Shown piece after piece: positions 40,262 to 49,934 of a DNA stretch of 64,000 bases. Made by a program: the position numbers and the translations under genes. The stretch spans positions 310,001-374,000 of the forward strand of contig NZ_CP075076.1 in the NCBI RefSeq assembly GCF_023035295.1, given 5' to 3'. Numbering within the stretch: the first letter of the stretch is position 1; each line of letters opens with the position of its first letter. The notes below the pieces were generated by a model, which worked only from the letters and a program-made list of their open reading frames with translations, was not told the origin of the DNA and ran no database searches. The DNA comes from Borrelia coriaceae (lineage in GTDB: Bacteria > Spirochaetota > Spirochaetia > Borreliales > Borreliaceae).

Positions 40262-40340
40262 AATAGCACACAGTCCTCACTTAGATATTCTACAAAGTTA
40301 TGCCTTTTAATTGTATTATTTGTAAGTTCACCTGTCAATA

Positions 40341-41126
40341 CTAAGATCCAAATTTATCCTGTAGTTTAAGAGAAACTTTTAAAAAGTTATCTACATCTCC
40401 TTTAGAAAATTTTAAAGGAACAAGCGACGGAACATCAAAAATAGGGCTAATTAAATACCCATTTTTTAAATACTCATTAAAAACTTCATTATGATATTCA
40501 GATTTATAAATAGGAAACATATATCTATTAATCAGTTTAAATAGAGGCGTAGCAAAAATACCAAAATTAATTTTTATATTTTTTTCATAAGACAAAATCT
40601 GAGCAAGCATATGCCTAGCAATGCCTAAAGTTAAAGCATCAAAAGGATCACTAAATTCCATTCTTCTAGACAAATTATCTACTATAGCAATGCTAATAGA
40701 CATGCATCCAGGCATTGGAATATTTACAAGCATAGGATATCTAAAATTACTAAATCCAGCCTTAAATTCATATATGCCCTGTTCATCCTCCCAAGGATTA
40801 CTAAAACAACATTGACCCGTTAAAGATAACAAAAAATCTCTAGCGTCTCTTTCAAACTTAAAAATACGCACAAATCCTGCTTCTTTAAAAAAAGAAAAAA
40901 AAACATTTTCAAACTGCTTCCTAAATACAGAAGGATAAGAAGCAGTAAGACCTCTTGAAAAAGTTTGCTTAAGAATAAGATTTAATCCTCTAACCCTATG
41001 TCCTAAAAAGTTTAGTCCACCATTTAAGTATAAATCTAAATATCGATTACCATTAATATCATAAAGATAAAAAAACCTTGCCCTTTTAATTATTGGAAAA
41101 CAATCAATCAAAGATCTATTACACAT
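40341..41126 (-). CDS. Truncated class-III aminotransferase-like protein (BB0340 position)
   Basis: A 261-residue protein whose first 100 residues follow the N-terminus of class-III aminotransferases such as glutamate-1-semialdehyde aminomutase: FYLYDINGNRYLDLYLNGGL then FLGHRVRGLNLIL and FSRGLTASYPSVFRKQFEN. Family members run to about 430 residues and carry a catalytic Lys that binds PLP; neither that region nor an obvious Lys motif is present. It is thus probably not an active aminotransferase, although the frame is intact and overlaps gatB by 8 bp. Its function is unknown. Confidence 0.7.
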   Translation of the reverse strand: MCNRSLIDCFPIIKRARFFYLYDINGNRYLDLYLNGGLNFLGHRVRGLNLILKQTFSRGLTASYPSVFRKQFENVFFSFFKEAGFVRIFKFERDARDFLLSLTGQCCFSNPWEDEQGIYEFKAGFSNFRYPMLVNIPMPGCMSISIAIVDNLSRRMEFSDPFDALTLGIARHMLAQILSYEKNIKINFGIFATPLFKLINRYMFPIYKSEYHNEVFNEYLKNGYLISPIFDVPSLVPLKFSKGDVDNFLKVSLKLQDKFGS

Positions 41127-42576
41127 CCCTTAACTTGCTCATTAAAATTTCATTTGCAAGAACAGGATTAACCCTACCAGAGGTTTTTTGCATAATCTGA
41201 CCCATCATAAACTTAATTGCATGACTCTTACCTTTCTTGTAAAGCTCAATTGACTTAGGATTTGCATTTAAAACTTCCAACACAACTGATTCAATAAAAG
41301 CACTATCACTTATCTGTTCCAAATTTTTTTCATTAATAATGATAGAAGGGGGAACATTCCTCTCAAGCATTTCTAAAAATATTTCCTTTGCAATCTTACC
41401 ACTTACCTTGTCACTAACAATGAATTCCACAAGTTCACTAATACATGATGGGGGCAAATTAAAATCAAGTATACTTATCTCTTTATCATTTAGTATACTT
41501 AATACCTCAGATAATATCCAATTTGCCACTCTCTTAGGATCACTGGAAGTCATTACTGCCTCTTCAAAATACTTAACCAAATTTTTATCAGCAGTTAAAG
41601 TCATAACATCAAAATCACTAAGACCATATTGCTCTTTTAATCTAATCCTTGCTTCAAAAGGCAATTCCATCATTCTATTAGACTTTATACTTTCAATATA
41701 AGCATCATCAAGTTTAATCAAAGGTAAATCGGGATCCTTTATATAACGATAATCGGCTATCGTCTCTTTGCTCCTTTGAAGTATTGTAATACCCTTTTTA
41801 TCATCAAAACCCATTGTATGCTTACCCACACCATCAAAAGTCCTCCTATGTAAAATCCATTCCTCTTTTTGCCTAAACTCCTCATAAGCAATTGCCAACT
41901 TTACTGATTTAAAAGAATTTAAATTCTTTATCTCAGAAATAGGGGTTTTATACTCGACATTATTCTCATTAATAAGTAAATTAATATTGACATCACAACG
42001 AAATGATCCATTTTCCATGTTACAATCAGACAAATCAAGATACCTCAAAATTTCTCTTAAAGAGCTCAAATAAGCTACAGCTTCCTCCCCACTATTAATA
42101 TCTGGTTTTGAAACAATTTCTAGCAACGGTGCACCAGAACGGTTAAAATCAATATAACTTCTATTTTCATTTTCAAGCAAATGCAAGCTTTTACCAGAAT
42201 CTTCTTCCATATGTATCCTAACAATATTAATTTTTTTTAAACCTGAAATAGTTTCAATAAAGATAAATCCATCCTCACAAATTGGTGTATCATTTTGCGA
42301 TATTTGATATCCCTTAGGTAAATCAGGATAAGCATAATGCTTTCTGTCAAACTTAATAACATTTCTAATTTTAGAATTAGTAGCATGTCCAGCTAAAATT
42401 GCACTATTAATAAGTTCTCTATTCACACTAGGCAATGCACCAGGAAGTCCAAGACATGACGGACAAGTCCGAGAATTTGGAATTCCACCAAAATCATTCT
42501 TACACCCGCAAAAAGCTTTAGTCTTTAATCCTAATTGTACATGCACTTCTAAACCAACAATCAATTTATATTCCAT
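41119..42576 (-). CDS. gatB: Aspartyl/glutamyl-tRNA(Asn/Gln) amidotransferase subunit B
   Basis: GatB binds the misacylated tRNA and, with GatA and GatC, converts Glu-tRNA(Gln) or Asp-tRNA(Asn) to the amide form. The 485-residue protein has GLEVHVQLGLKTKAFCGC, FDRKHYAYPDLPKGYQISQ, RIHMEEDSGKSLH and EYKTPISEIKNLNSF motifs and the C-terminal helical GatB/YqeY domain, ending FMMGQIMQKTSGRVNP. It overlaps gatA by 11 bp. Zinc-site Cys residues (FCGC, CPSC) are kept. Confidence 0.97.
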   Translation of the reverse strand: MEYKLIVGLEVHVQLGLKTKAFCGCKNDFGGIPNSRTCPSCLGLPGALPSVNRELINSAILAGHATNSKIRNVIKFDRKHYAYPDLPKGYQISQNDTPICEDGFIFIETISGLKKINIVRIHMEEDSGKSLHLLENENRSYIDFNRSGAPLLEIVSKPDINSGEEAVAYLSSLREILRYLDLSDCNMENGSFRCDVNINLLINENNVEYKTPISEIKNLNSFKSVKLAIAYEEFRQKEEWILHRRTFDGVGKHTMGFDDKKGITILQRSKETIADYRYIKDPDLPLIKLDDAYIESIKSNRMMELPFEARIRLKEQYGLSDFDVMTLTADKNLVKYFEEAVMTSSDPKRVANWILSEVLSILNDKEISILDFNLPPSCISELVEFIVSDKVSGKIAKEIFLEMLERNVPPSIIINEKNLEQISDSAFIESVVLEVLNANPKSIELYKKGKSHAIKFMMGQIMQKTSGRVNPVLANEILMSKLRDV

Positions 42577-44011
42577 TTAATCCCAATTCCTCTATTATAT
42601 TTTTTGCAAAATTTAAAAGCTCAAAATCTCTCTTAAATCGGCCAACTATTTGCATACCAATAGGTAATCCCTTATCAGTTTGAATAAAGGGAATAGAAAG
42701 TGCAGGCACTCCAATAAGATTGGCAAATACAGTACACAAATCAGAATAATACATTTTTATAGGATTATCAAAATTCTCACCAATTTTAAAAGGCTTCACA
42801 AGGCTTGTAGGCGTAATAATATATGAATAATCATTCAAAATTTCATTGAATTTGGGAATCAATACATTTTCAATAATCTTACAGGCCTTTGCATAATATT
42901 GCAAATCATAACCCTCTGATAACAAATAATTACCAAGAACAATACGCCTTTTCACTTCTTCTCTTAAAAATAAACTCCTATGTTTATAGTAAAAATCATT
43001 AAGGCTTAACTCATCGTTTAATCTTTTGCCATAATGAATACAAGTATAACGAGCAAGATTAGACGCAGCCTCAACTGGAGATACTGAATAGTAAAGAGAA
43101 AGCACAAAGTTAATTGTCTCTATTGAAACCTCATGTATTTCAACGCCCCTTTTTAAAAGTTCAGATTTAAATTTAGAAAACTCACAAGCAACCTCTGGCT
43201 CCATCAAATCTTCACTAAATTCTTTAATCACAGCTAATTTGGCACCTGATAAAGACTTACTTGACAATGGATAAGGCTCTTGAATAAGATCTATGCTAGT
43301 AGCATCCATCTTATCAATTCCACAAGTATATTTTAATATTAAAGCCACATCATCAATAGAATTAGCAAAAAACCCTATTTGATCAAGAGATGATGCATAT
43401 GCTGCAAGCCCATAACGAGATAAACCCCCATAAGAAGGCTTAAAACCAATTAAACCAGAAAAAGAAGCAGGAAGTCTAACAGAACCCCCGGTATCGCTAC
43501 CAAGTGCAAAAGGAGCTTGGCTAGCAGCAACAACGGCTCCAGAACCACCTGAACTACCACCCACAACATATTCTTTATTTAAAGGATTAAGCGTAACACC
43601 ATAATAAGAAAATTCACAAGAAGATCCCATTGCAAATTCATCCATATTAGTTCTACCAATCATAATCGCACCATGATCTTTTAATCTCTCAATAACAGTT
43701 GCATCATAAGGAGAAACATACCCTTGCAATATTTCAGATGAACAAGTTAAGCCCCTATTTTTAATTGAAATATTATCCTTAACAGCAATGGGCATACCAA
43801 TCAAAGGCAAGTCTTGGCCCTCGCCTCTATTTAAAAGCTCATCATATTTTTTTGCCAATTCTAATGCATCATCAAAAAACTCAATATATCCATTAATATC
43901 CTTATTTGCTTCATAACGCTCTTTATAAAAGAGAACAATATCATAAATTTTACACCTACGAGTTAATATTAATTCTCTAATTTTTATTAAACTTAAATCC
44001 TTGAAATCCAA
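42566..44011 (-). CDS. gatA: Aspartyl/glutamyl-tRNA(Asn/Gln) amidotransferase subunit A
   Basis: GatA is the amidase that frees ammonia from glutamine for the GatCAB complex. The 481-residue protein has the amidase-signature triad: Lys in MPIAVKDNIS (about residue 78), and two Ser in VGGSSGGSGA and GSDTGGSVRLPA (about 150-175). The start is TTG at 44011 with GGGAG seven bases upstream. It lies 11 bp after gatC. Confidence 0.97.
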   Translation of the reverse strand: MDFKDLSLIKIRELILTRRCKIYDIVLFYKERYEANKDINGYIEFFDDALELAKKYDELLNRGEGQDLPLIGMPIAVKDNISIKNRGLTCSSEILQGYVSPYDATVIERLKDHGAIMIGRTNMDEFAMGSSCEFSYYGVTLNPLNKEYVVGGSSGGSGAVVAASQAPFALGSDTGGSVRLPASFSGLIGFKPSYGGLSRYGLAAYASSLDQIGFFANSIDDVALILKYTCGIDKMDATSIDLIQEPYPLSSKSLSGAKLAVIKEFSEDLMEPEVACEFSKFKSELLKRGVEIHEVSIETINFVLSLYYSVSPVEAASNLARYTCIHYGKRLNDELSLNDFYYKHRSLFLREEVKRRIVLGNYLLSEGYDLQYYAKACKIIENVLIPKFNEILNDYSYIITPTSLVKPFKIGENFDNPIKMYYSDLCTVFANLIGVPALSIPFIQTDKGLPIGMQIVGRFKRDFELLNFAKNIIEELGLNGI

Positions 44012-44022
44012 ACTAATACTCC

Positions 44023-44298
44023 CTATTCAAGCACTTTAGGTGATGCAAAATAACCATCCACAAACACATTGCTAAATTCTTTAATAGTTTCAATTGTCAA
44101 AGAGGGTAAAATTTCATCATTCCTTAAATCAGAAATAGTACATGTTTTTTTTTGAATGCCATCTTTTATCTCAAATTCAGAAATTTTATTCAACATGCCA
44201 ATAATTTGTTCAAATTTCATGGCAAACTTCACTTCTTCACTCTTGCTTAATCTCAATAAACTTAATTTCAAACTATCTTCTAAATGAATATCTCTCAA
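44023..44298 (-). CDS. gatC: Aspartyl/glutamyl-tRNA(Asn/Gln) amidotransferase subunit C
   Basis: A 91-residue GatC, the small subunit that wraps GatA and GatB together. It has the family pattern of N-terminal helices (LRLSKSEEVKFAMKFEQIIGMLNKISE) followed by an extended C-terminal arm ending DGYFASPKVLE, where family members read F.VP.V. The start is TTG at 44298 behind GAGG. Order gatC-gatA-gatB is conserved. Confidence 0.93.
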   Translation of the reverse strand: MRDIHLEDSLKLSLLRLSKSEEVKFAMKFEQIIGMLNKISEFEIKDGIQKKTCTISDLRNDEILPSLTIETIKEFSNVFVDGYFASPKVLE

Positions 44299-44307
44299 AT
44301 TATACCT

Positions 44308-46401
44308 CTAAATTTTAGTAAGCCCTTTAATATAGTTTGAGCTTAAAATAGCCTTTTTCCCATTTTTCAGACTAATTTTAACAAACGACTCACCATCCTG
44401 ATACCACTTATCAACAACTATTCCATTCTCACCATTATAAGTGATATAATCTCCAATATTAAAGTTTTTATTACAAATTTTTGAAAAAAAATATTTAAAA
44501 TTGTCTTTTAAATATTCTGGAACAAAAACAATATCATAATTATCTTTGTTAATATCTTGAAAAAAGACTGACATCGCTGTATTCCTTAGCATGCCCCCAA
44601 AAAATCTCTGCAAATTAATTGTAACGATAAGTTCAAATTTAGCTCTAGTAATAGCAACATAAAAAAGTCTTCTCTCCTCTTCCAGCCTATCTTGAGTCAA
44701 CTCTTCAATCTCAGCAGGCAACAACCCCTTCTCAAGACCAGATATTATTACTCTATCAAATTCAAGTCCTTTAACTCCATGAATTGAAGAGAGTAGAACA
44801 CTAGACTTAAAATCTCCATGAATTAAAGGAGAAAGTGATGAATTTTCTAAGAATATTACAAGCCCCTCAAAACTACCTGAATATTCAACTCCACTACTAA
44901 TAAGTTCATCAATATTTCTAACCTTCTCATCTTTATCAAATTTTTGATAATAATCCCAAAATCCAGATCTCATTACAACATCTTTAATAAATTCAGATAA
45001 ATTTACATAAATATTGCTTTGTATATTTTCTGCTAGATCATCATATAAATTTAGAAAAGCAATAAGCGAATCCCTTGCTTTGCCCCTAAGATTTTCAACA
45101 ACTTTTCTACTTGCAAGAATTAAATCAGAATTGACATTACGATCATTTAGCATTGCAACTATTTTATCAGTAGTAGTTTTTCCAAGCCCCCTAGCAGGCT
45201 TATTTATTACCCTTAAGAAAGAAACTTTATCTCTTTTATTTATAAAAAGTCTTAATAAAGAAATTATATCTTTAATCTCTTCCCTTTCATAAAACCTAAT
45301 TGAGCCTAATACTTTATGTGGAATATTATGTTTTAAAAAAGCTTTCTCAAATTGCAAAGATTGGTGATTAAACCTATAAAGCACTGCCGTCTCAAATTCG
45401 TTTTCAAGAAGGAAATTAGAAAAATATTCAGCTTCTTCTGAAGGATTCCGAAAGACAAAAAGTTTTATCTTTTTGCCCATCTTATTTTCTGTAACTATTA
45501 CTTTTTCATATCGATTTCTATTTTTCGAAATAACATCATTAGCAACATTCACAATACTTAAACTGGAACGATAATTTTGCACCAAATAATATTTGGACAC
45601 ATTGTTAAATACTTTTTCAAATTCAAGAATATTCTCAATTCTAGCCCCTCTAAAAGAATAGATAGACTGATCCTCATCCCCTACCACCATAAAATGCATA
45701 CCCTTACAATAAAGCTCTTTTATAAATAAAAATTGTGTATAATTAGTATCTTGATACTCATCTACAAAAATAGCCTTAAATCTCTTTTGAACTTTCATCT
45801 TTATATCTTCACAATCTCTTAACATCAAAACAGCTTTAAGAATAAGATCAGCAAAATCAAAAGCATTATTTCTAGATTTTTCTTGTTCATAAAACTTAAT
45901 ATCTTCGCAACTCTTCTCATCAAGACCACAATAACCATCTAAAAAAGAATTTTCCTTATACTTAAGTATAAAAGCAGCCAAATGCTTTGCAAGTTCAATG
46001 GTTGAAGCAAGTCCAATTTGTTTAACAAATTTAATAACATCATTAGTATCCCAAATCGTGAAATTTGAATCATAGTTTGTATCAAACTCTTTAAAGTAAA
46101 GTCTTAAAAGCCAAGCACCAAAAGAATGAAAAGTTTGAATATGCAAATCCTTGTTGAAATTAAAAAGATAATTTAATCTTAACTTCATCTCATTGGCAGC
46201 TTTGTTTGTAAATGTTAAAGCAAGAATTTCTTCTGGTCTTAATTTCACTTCCTTTATTAAATGCGCTATTTTAGCTGTTATAACTCTAGTCTTACCACTG
46301 CCTGGACCTGCCAAAACAAGAATGGGATTTTTAGTATCATCCAAAACAATTTGCTTTTGATAAGAATTTAAATTAAAGAGAAATTCTTCTATTTTGTCCA
46401 T
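44308..46401 (-). CDS. uvrD: UvrD/PcrA-family DNA helicase
   Basis: A superfamily 1A 3'-5' helicase acting in repair and replication. The 697-residue protein has Walker A LAGPGSGKTRVI near residue 30, motif Ia LTFTNKAANEM, motif II VDEYQDTN near 214, motif III VVGDEDQSIYSFRGA near 238, motif IV VQNYRSS near 274, motif V SSIHGVKGLEFD near 545 and motif VI EERRLFYVAITRA near 585. The C-terminal 70 residues end in an SH3/Tudor-like segment as in PcrA. The start overlaps the RodZ-like stop by one base. Confidence 0.95.
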   Translation of the reverse strand: MDKIEEFLFNLNSYQKQIVLDDTKNPILVLAGPGSGKTRVITAKIAHLIKEVKLRPEEILALTFTNKAANEMKLRLNYLFNFNKDLHIQTFHSFGAWLLRLYFKEFDTNYDSNFTIWDTNDVIKFVKQIGLASTIELAKHLAAFILKYKENSFLDGYCGLDEKSCEDIKFYEQEKSRNNAFDFADLILKAVLMLRDCEDIKMKVQKRFKAIFVDEYQDTNYTQFLFIKELYCKGMHFMVVGDEDQSIYSFRGARIENILEFEKVFNNVSKYYLVQNYRSSLSIVNVANDVISKNRNRYEKVIVTENKMGKKIKLFVFRNPSEEAEYFSNFLLENEFETAVLYRFNHQSLQFEKAFLKHNIPHKVLGSIRFYEREEIKDIISLLRLFINKRDKVSFLRVINKPARGLGKTTTDKIVAMLNDRNVNSDLILASRKVVENLRGKARDSLIAFLNLYDDLAENIQSNIYVNLSEFIKDVVMRSGFWDYYQKFDKDEKVRNIDELISSGVEYSGSFEGLVIFLENSSLSPLIHGDFKSSVLLSSIHGVKGLEFDRVIISGLEKGLLPAEIEELTQDRLEEERRLFYVAITRAKFELIVTINLQRFFGGMLRNTAMSVFFQDINKDNYDIVFVPEYLKDNFKYFFSKICNKNFNIGDYITYNGENGIVVDKWYQDGESFVKISLKNGKKAILSSNYIKGLTKI

Positions 46402-47585
46402 TAGTAAACTTCAGAAACCTTAAGATCAAAACCCCCAGGGGTTTTTAACCAAAAAAATTGGACTGCCATTATTTCCCTTCCATAACCCTTTAAAATAGAA
46501 GTAATATCCTTGCCTTGAAGAACAAGATTAACATCAGAGAGTCTTGATAAAAACAGGATTAGAGATTTTTTGAAATTTAAACTCAGAGGAGCACCTTTAG
46601 ATACAAGCAAAGACTTTCCATAAATATTACTCTCATCAACATATCTTAAAAATGAATCGTTTAAAAAATTAATCACTAGATCAATACTAGAAATATTTTG
46701 AGAAGAATACAGAGTAGGATAGTCGCTAATCACTCTACTCTTAGGACCATTAACTTCAAAGCCCCAATTTAAAATATTAAATCTACTAGGAAGACTGGTT
46801 TCAAGTACATATTCAGCATTGAGCATAAAAAATTCTAAGCTTACATGAGCCTTTCGCACCTTACCTTGAGAACAATTATCATAAACAATCTTAACTTTGA
46901 CATTCTCACCTAAATCTATTTCCTGAAATTTGCCTAATTGAAAAATATACCTCTTATTTTTCAAATCATTTGTAACAACCAAATCATCATTCATAAAAGA
47001 GACTCTATAATTGGCAATAGAATTGCCATAAACTAAAGATAAGAAATCACCTTCTTCAAGCGCAACGTTCCAAAAACTCTCTTTATCAAAAAGGACTTCA
47101 TGAACTCCTGGACTCCGCTTTACAGAATGATTTGTATTAAACATTTTTCCTACAAACTGTCTAATTTCACTGAAATGTGAAACTAAAAATATTAACACTA
47201 CAACACTAATTATTACTACCAATATTCGAATTATCTTAGAAAGCTCTAAATACTTATCCCCAAGCCTAACTTCACTTTCAAAATTTGAATTGCTATTTTG
47301 CTCCTCAGTCCTAATGCCAATATAACTACTATTAAGCCTTCTTTTATATTCCTTAAAAAGGGATGAAACATACCAAACATCAATTCCCAAATACTCACTG
47401 TAAGTCCTTAAAAACCCTAAAGCTAAAACTTCATTTGGAAACGATTCAATATTACAATCTTCAAGTGCCTTAAGATATTGAACAGCAATTCTAATATCAT
47501 CAGATATCATTTCAAGAGTCAAACCTTTATCAATCCGAGCCTTTTTTAAAAAATCTCCAAATCTAATGAAATTATCTCTTTCCAT
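46401..47585 (-). CDS. RodZ-like protein with N-terminal helix-turn-helix and one transmembrane helix
   Basis: A 394-residue protein: N-terminal Cro/CI-type HTH of the RodZ type (FGDFLKKARIDKGLTLEMIS then YLKALEDCNIESFPNEVLAL) at residues about 7-75, one transmembrane helix at about 125-145, then a periplasmic region ending without recognised domain. RodZ links MreB to the envelope and governs cell shape; in family members the HTH binds MreB rather than DNA. The ATG at 47585 is preferred over a TTG at 47600. It lies between lolA and uvrD, close to both. Confidence 0.82.
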   Translation of the reverse strand: MERDNFIRFGDFLKKARIDKGLTLEMISDDIRIAVQYLKALEDCNIESFPNEVLALGFLRTYSEYLGIDVWYVSSLFKEYKRRLNSSYIGIRTEEQNSNSNFESEVRLGDKYLELSKIIRILVVIISVVVLIFLVSHFSEIRQFVGKMFNTNHSVKRSPGVHEVLFDKESFWNVALEEGDFLSLVYGNSIANYRVSFMNDDLVVTNDLKNKRYIFQLGKFQEIDLGENVKVKIVYDNCSQGKVRKAHVSLEFFMLNAEYVLETSLPSRFNILNWGFEVNGPKSRVISDYPTLYSSQNISSIDLVINFLNDSFLRYVDESNIYGKSLLVSKGAPLSLNFKKSLILFLSRLSDVNLVLQGKDITSILKGYGREIMAVQFFWLKTPGGFDLKVSEVY

Positions 47586-47596
47586 TTTTCCATACC

Positions 47597-48253
47597 TCAA
47601 GTTTTTTTAACATCGTACAAAAAATTATCCACCTTATTTGAAGTTTTCGGCAGATCATACTTAAATCTACTATCAGGAATACCAACATTAAATTTCACAG
47701 ATAAAAGATCAATAATTATTTCTCTACCACCACCTGTAGGATAAGCAATAACTCTCCTAATTGCACCATTTTTAGTAAAAGCAATCATAAATGAATCAAT
47801 TGTAGCAGCACCCTTATAAAGTCGTCTTGAAAAAGTCAATTTTATAAAATTTTCTGTACTCCCTCCACCTGCAGATTCGTCAAGAGGTTCTAAGTTAGGA
47901 GAATTAGTATAAGACACACTATACTCAGTGCTTAAAATATTCATAAAGCCACTCCCCGATTTGCCCATAGTCAACTGCTGGCTAAAAGAAGTCCCAAGAG
48001 ATGGAACATAAACGGTTAAAACTTGGCCATCACTTACAAAAACCTGATTATTTGAATCCAAATTAATAATAAATTTATCGGGAAATTTATATAATAAAGT
48101 TCCTGTTTGTTTCAATCCCTTTACATTAAGACTAATTTTAGCCTGCATATCTTCTACATTTTGATAATTTAAATATATATTCTCAAAATACTGAGTGGCA
48201 GATACTTGAGCAAAAACTAAACAAGGAAATAAAATTAATATTATTTTTTTCAT
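47597..48253 (-). CDS. lolA: Outer-membrane lipoprotein carrier LolA-like protein
   Basis: A 218-residue periplasmic protein with signal peptide about residues 1-19 (ending SA) and LolA-like beta structure: QNVEDMQAKISLNVKGLKQTGTLLYKFPDKFII, then VFVSDGQVLTVYVPSL. LolA carries lipoproteins across the periplasm, a process important in Borrelia, whose surface is lipoprotein-rich. Homologues at this position (BB0346) are annotated as LolA. It is 11 bp upstream of the RodZ-like gene and divergent from the NFACT gene. Confidence 0.83.
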   Translation of the reverse strand: MKKIILILFPCLVFAQVSATQYFENIYLNYQNVEDMQAKISLNVKGLKQTGTLLYKFPDKFIINLDSNNQVFVSDGQVLTVYVPSLGTSFSQQLTMGKSGSGFMNILSTEYSVSYTNSPNLEPLDESAGGGSTENFIKLTFSRRLYKGAATIDSFMIAFTKNGAIRRVIAYPTGGGREIIIDLLSVKFNVGIPDSRFKYDLPKTSNKVDNFLYDVKKT

Positions 48254-48419
48254 TATAAAAACTCGTATATTACTAAGCTCAATTTAAAAATAAACTCATT
48301 GCACACCCTATACCCAATATAGATAGCACAACTTGTTATAATAATAAGCTATTATTTATAATATATCATTTTATAAATTAATAATAAATATACTCTAACA
48401 AAAGATCAAAGAGGTGACA

Positions 48420-49841
48420 ATGTCATTAAACTACAGTGAAATCAACATTCTACTTAAAGAATTACCGTTAAAAAATTCATTTTTAAGAAAAATAAAACAA
48501 CCAAACCATAAAACTTTGGTCCTAGAACTTCATAATAAAGAAACAAATGAAAAAAATTTCAATGTATTAATTGGATTAGACTCCCAAAAAACAAGAATTC
48601 ACAAAACAAATAAAAAATTTGAAAATGTTAAACCCCATTTAAGATTTTTTGAATTCCTAAAATCAAAAATTCAAAATGGCAAAATATCTGAAGCATATCA
48701 AATAAAAAATGAAAGAATAATTTTAATTAAAGTACTCAAAGATAAAATCATAATCTTTATATTCATAAAATTATGGCCATCATCTCCTAACATAATTGCG
48801 ACAGATACAAATTTTAAAATCTTTGATGCATATTATAGAAGACCAAACTCAAAAGAAATTACAGGTGAAAGATTCATAAAAGCCAAAGAAATTATTGAAA
48901 ATGATGATATAACTGATAAAAAAGAAGCCAAACTCAAAGATGGATACAAAAATGAAATATCTTATTCTGAGTTTATTGAAAATTACTATGAAGATTTAGA
49001 AACAACAGAAACCCAAGAACATAATGTAAAACAACTTAGAAAGAAATATGAAAAAGAAAAAATAAATTTAGAGAAAAAAATAAGCTCTCTAGAGAAACAA
49101 ATAAAATCAATTGGAACAATCGAGACTCAAAGAGAAAAAGGTGAAATGATCTTAACAAACATCAACAAAATAAAAAAAGGCATGGATGAAATCATTTTAA
49201 CAAATATCAATGGAGAACAAATTAGAATAATGCTGAATAAAGCATTATTACCTAAAGATAATGCCTTAAAATACTTTAAAGAATACAAAAAAAATAAAAA
49301 TTCTCTAAAAATCATACAAGAACAATTAGAATATGCAAGAACACAATACGACACATTAATATCAAAGATAAATTGCATAGAAAAAAATGACTGTATCATA
49401 CTGGCAAATGACAAACCTAAAAAACATAAAATTATGAAAAGCCAATCTATTGGTCTTCATTTCATATCTTACGATTTTGAAATTGTTGTAGGCAGAAATG
49501 CAAAAGAAAACGATGAACTTTTAAGAAGTTGGGCAAAGGGAAATGATTACTGGCTACACACAAGAGACTATCCTGGAGCCTATGTGTTTATTAGAAACAA
49601 AAAAGACAAAACACCTCCTCTTGAGGTCTTAATAGATGCTGGAAATTTATGTGTGTTTTACACAAAACCTGCAAGACAAGCGGGCAAAGGCGATCTTTAC
49701 TATACTAATGTTAAATATTTAAGAAGAGTGAAAGGCGGAAAAAAGGGACTTGTAATACCTAACAGGGAAAAAAACTTAAATATCAAACTAGACACCAAAA
49801 TATTAAACAAACTAAAAAACCAACCTTATAACACATGCTAA
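48420..49841 (+). CDS. NFACT-family protein (RqcH/FbpA; BB0347 homologue)
   Basis: A 473-residue protein with a short divergent NFACT-N region, a central Lys/Glu coiled coil (about residues 195-230) and a C-terminal NFACT-R domain: FEIVVGRNAKENDELLRSW, then DYWLHTRDYPGAYVFIRN and KGDLYYTNVKYLRRVKGGKKG. RqcH relatives recruit Ala-tRNA to stalled 50S subunits; BB0347 has also been reported to bind fibronectin. The ATG at 48420 follows GAGGTG. Whether its main role is ribosome rescue or adhesion cannot be told here. Confidence 0.88.
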   Translation: MSLNYSEINILLKELPLKNSFLRKIKQPNHKTLVLELHNKETNEKNFNVLIGLDSQKTRIHKTNKKFENVKPHLRFFEFLKSKIQNGKISEAYQIKNERIILIKVLKDKIIIFIFIKLWPSSPNIIATDTNFKIFDAYYRRPNSKEITGERFIKAKEIIENDDITDKKEAKLKDGYKNEISYSEFIENYYEDLETTETQEHNVKQLRKKYEKEKINLEKKISSLEKQIKSIGTIETQREKGEMILTNINKIKKGMDEIILTNINGEQIRIMLNKALLPKDNALKYFKEYKKNKNSLKIIQEQLEYARTQYDTLISKINCIEKNDCIILANDKPKKHKIMKSQSIGLHFISYDFEIVVGRNAKENDELLRSWAKGNDYWLHTRDYPGAYVFIRNKKDKTPPLEVLIDAGNLCVFYTKPARQAGKGDLYYTNVKYLRRVKGGKKGLVIPNREKNLNIKLDTKILNKLKNQPYNTC

Positions 49842-49934
49842 GTTAATCTTAAAATAAAATAACAAGTTCTTAAAAAAATATTGTTATTAGACTTTAAAAA
49901 GCATAAAATTTAAATACTGTAGGAGAAAAAATAA

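Noticed and set aside
48414-48419. GTG start for the NFACT protein
   Set aside because: It lies within the GAGGTG ribosome binding site; the ATG at 48420 has proper spacing.
49858-49888. Terminator hairpin between the NFACT gene and pyk
   Set aside because: AATAACAA/TTGTTATT can pair, but the stem is AT-rich with a 15-base loop and no T run.
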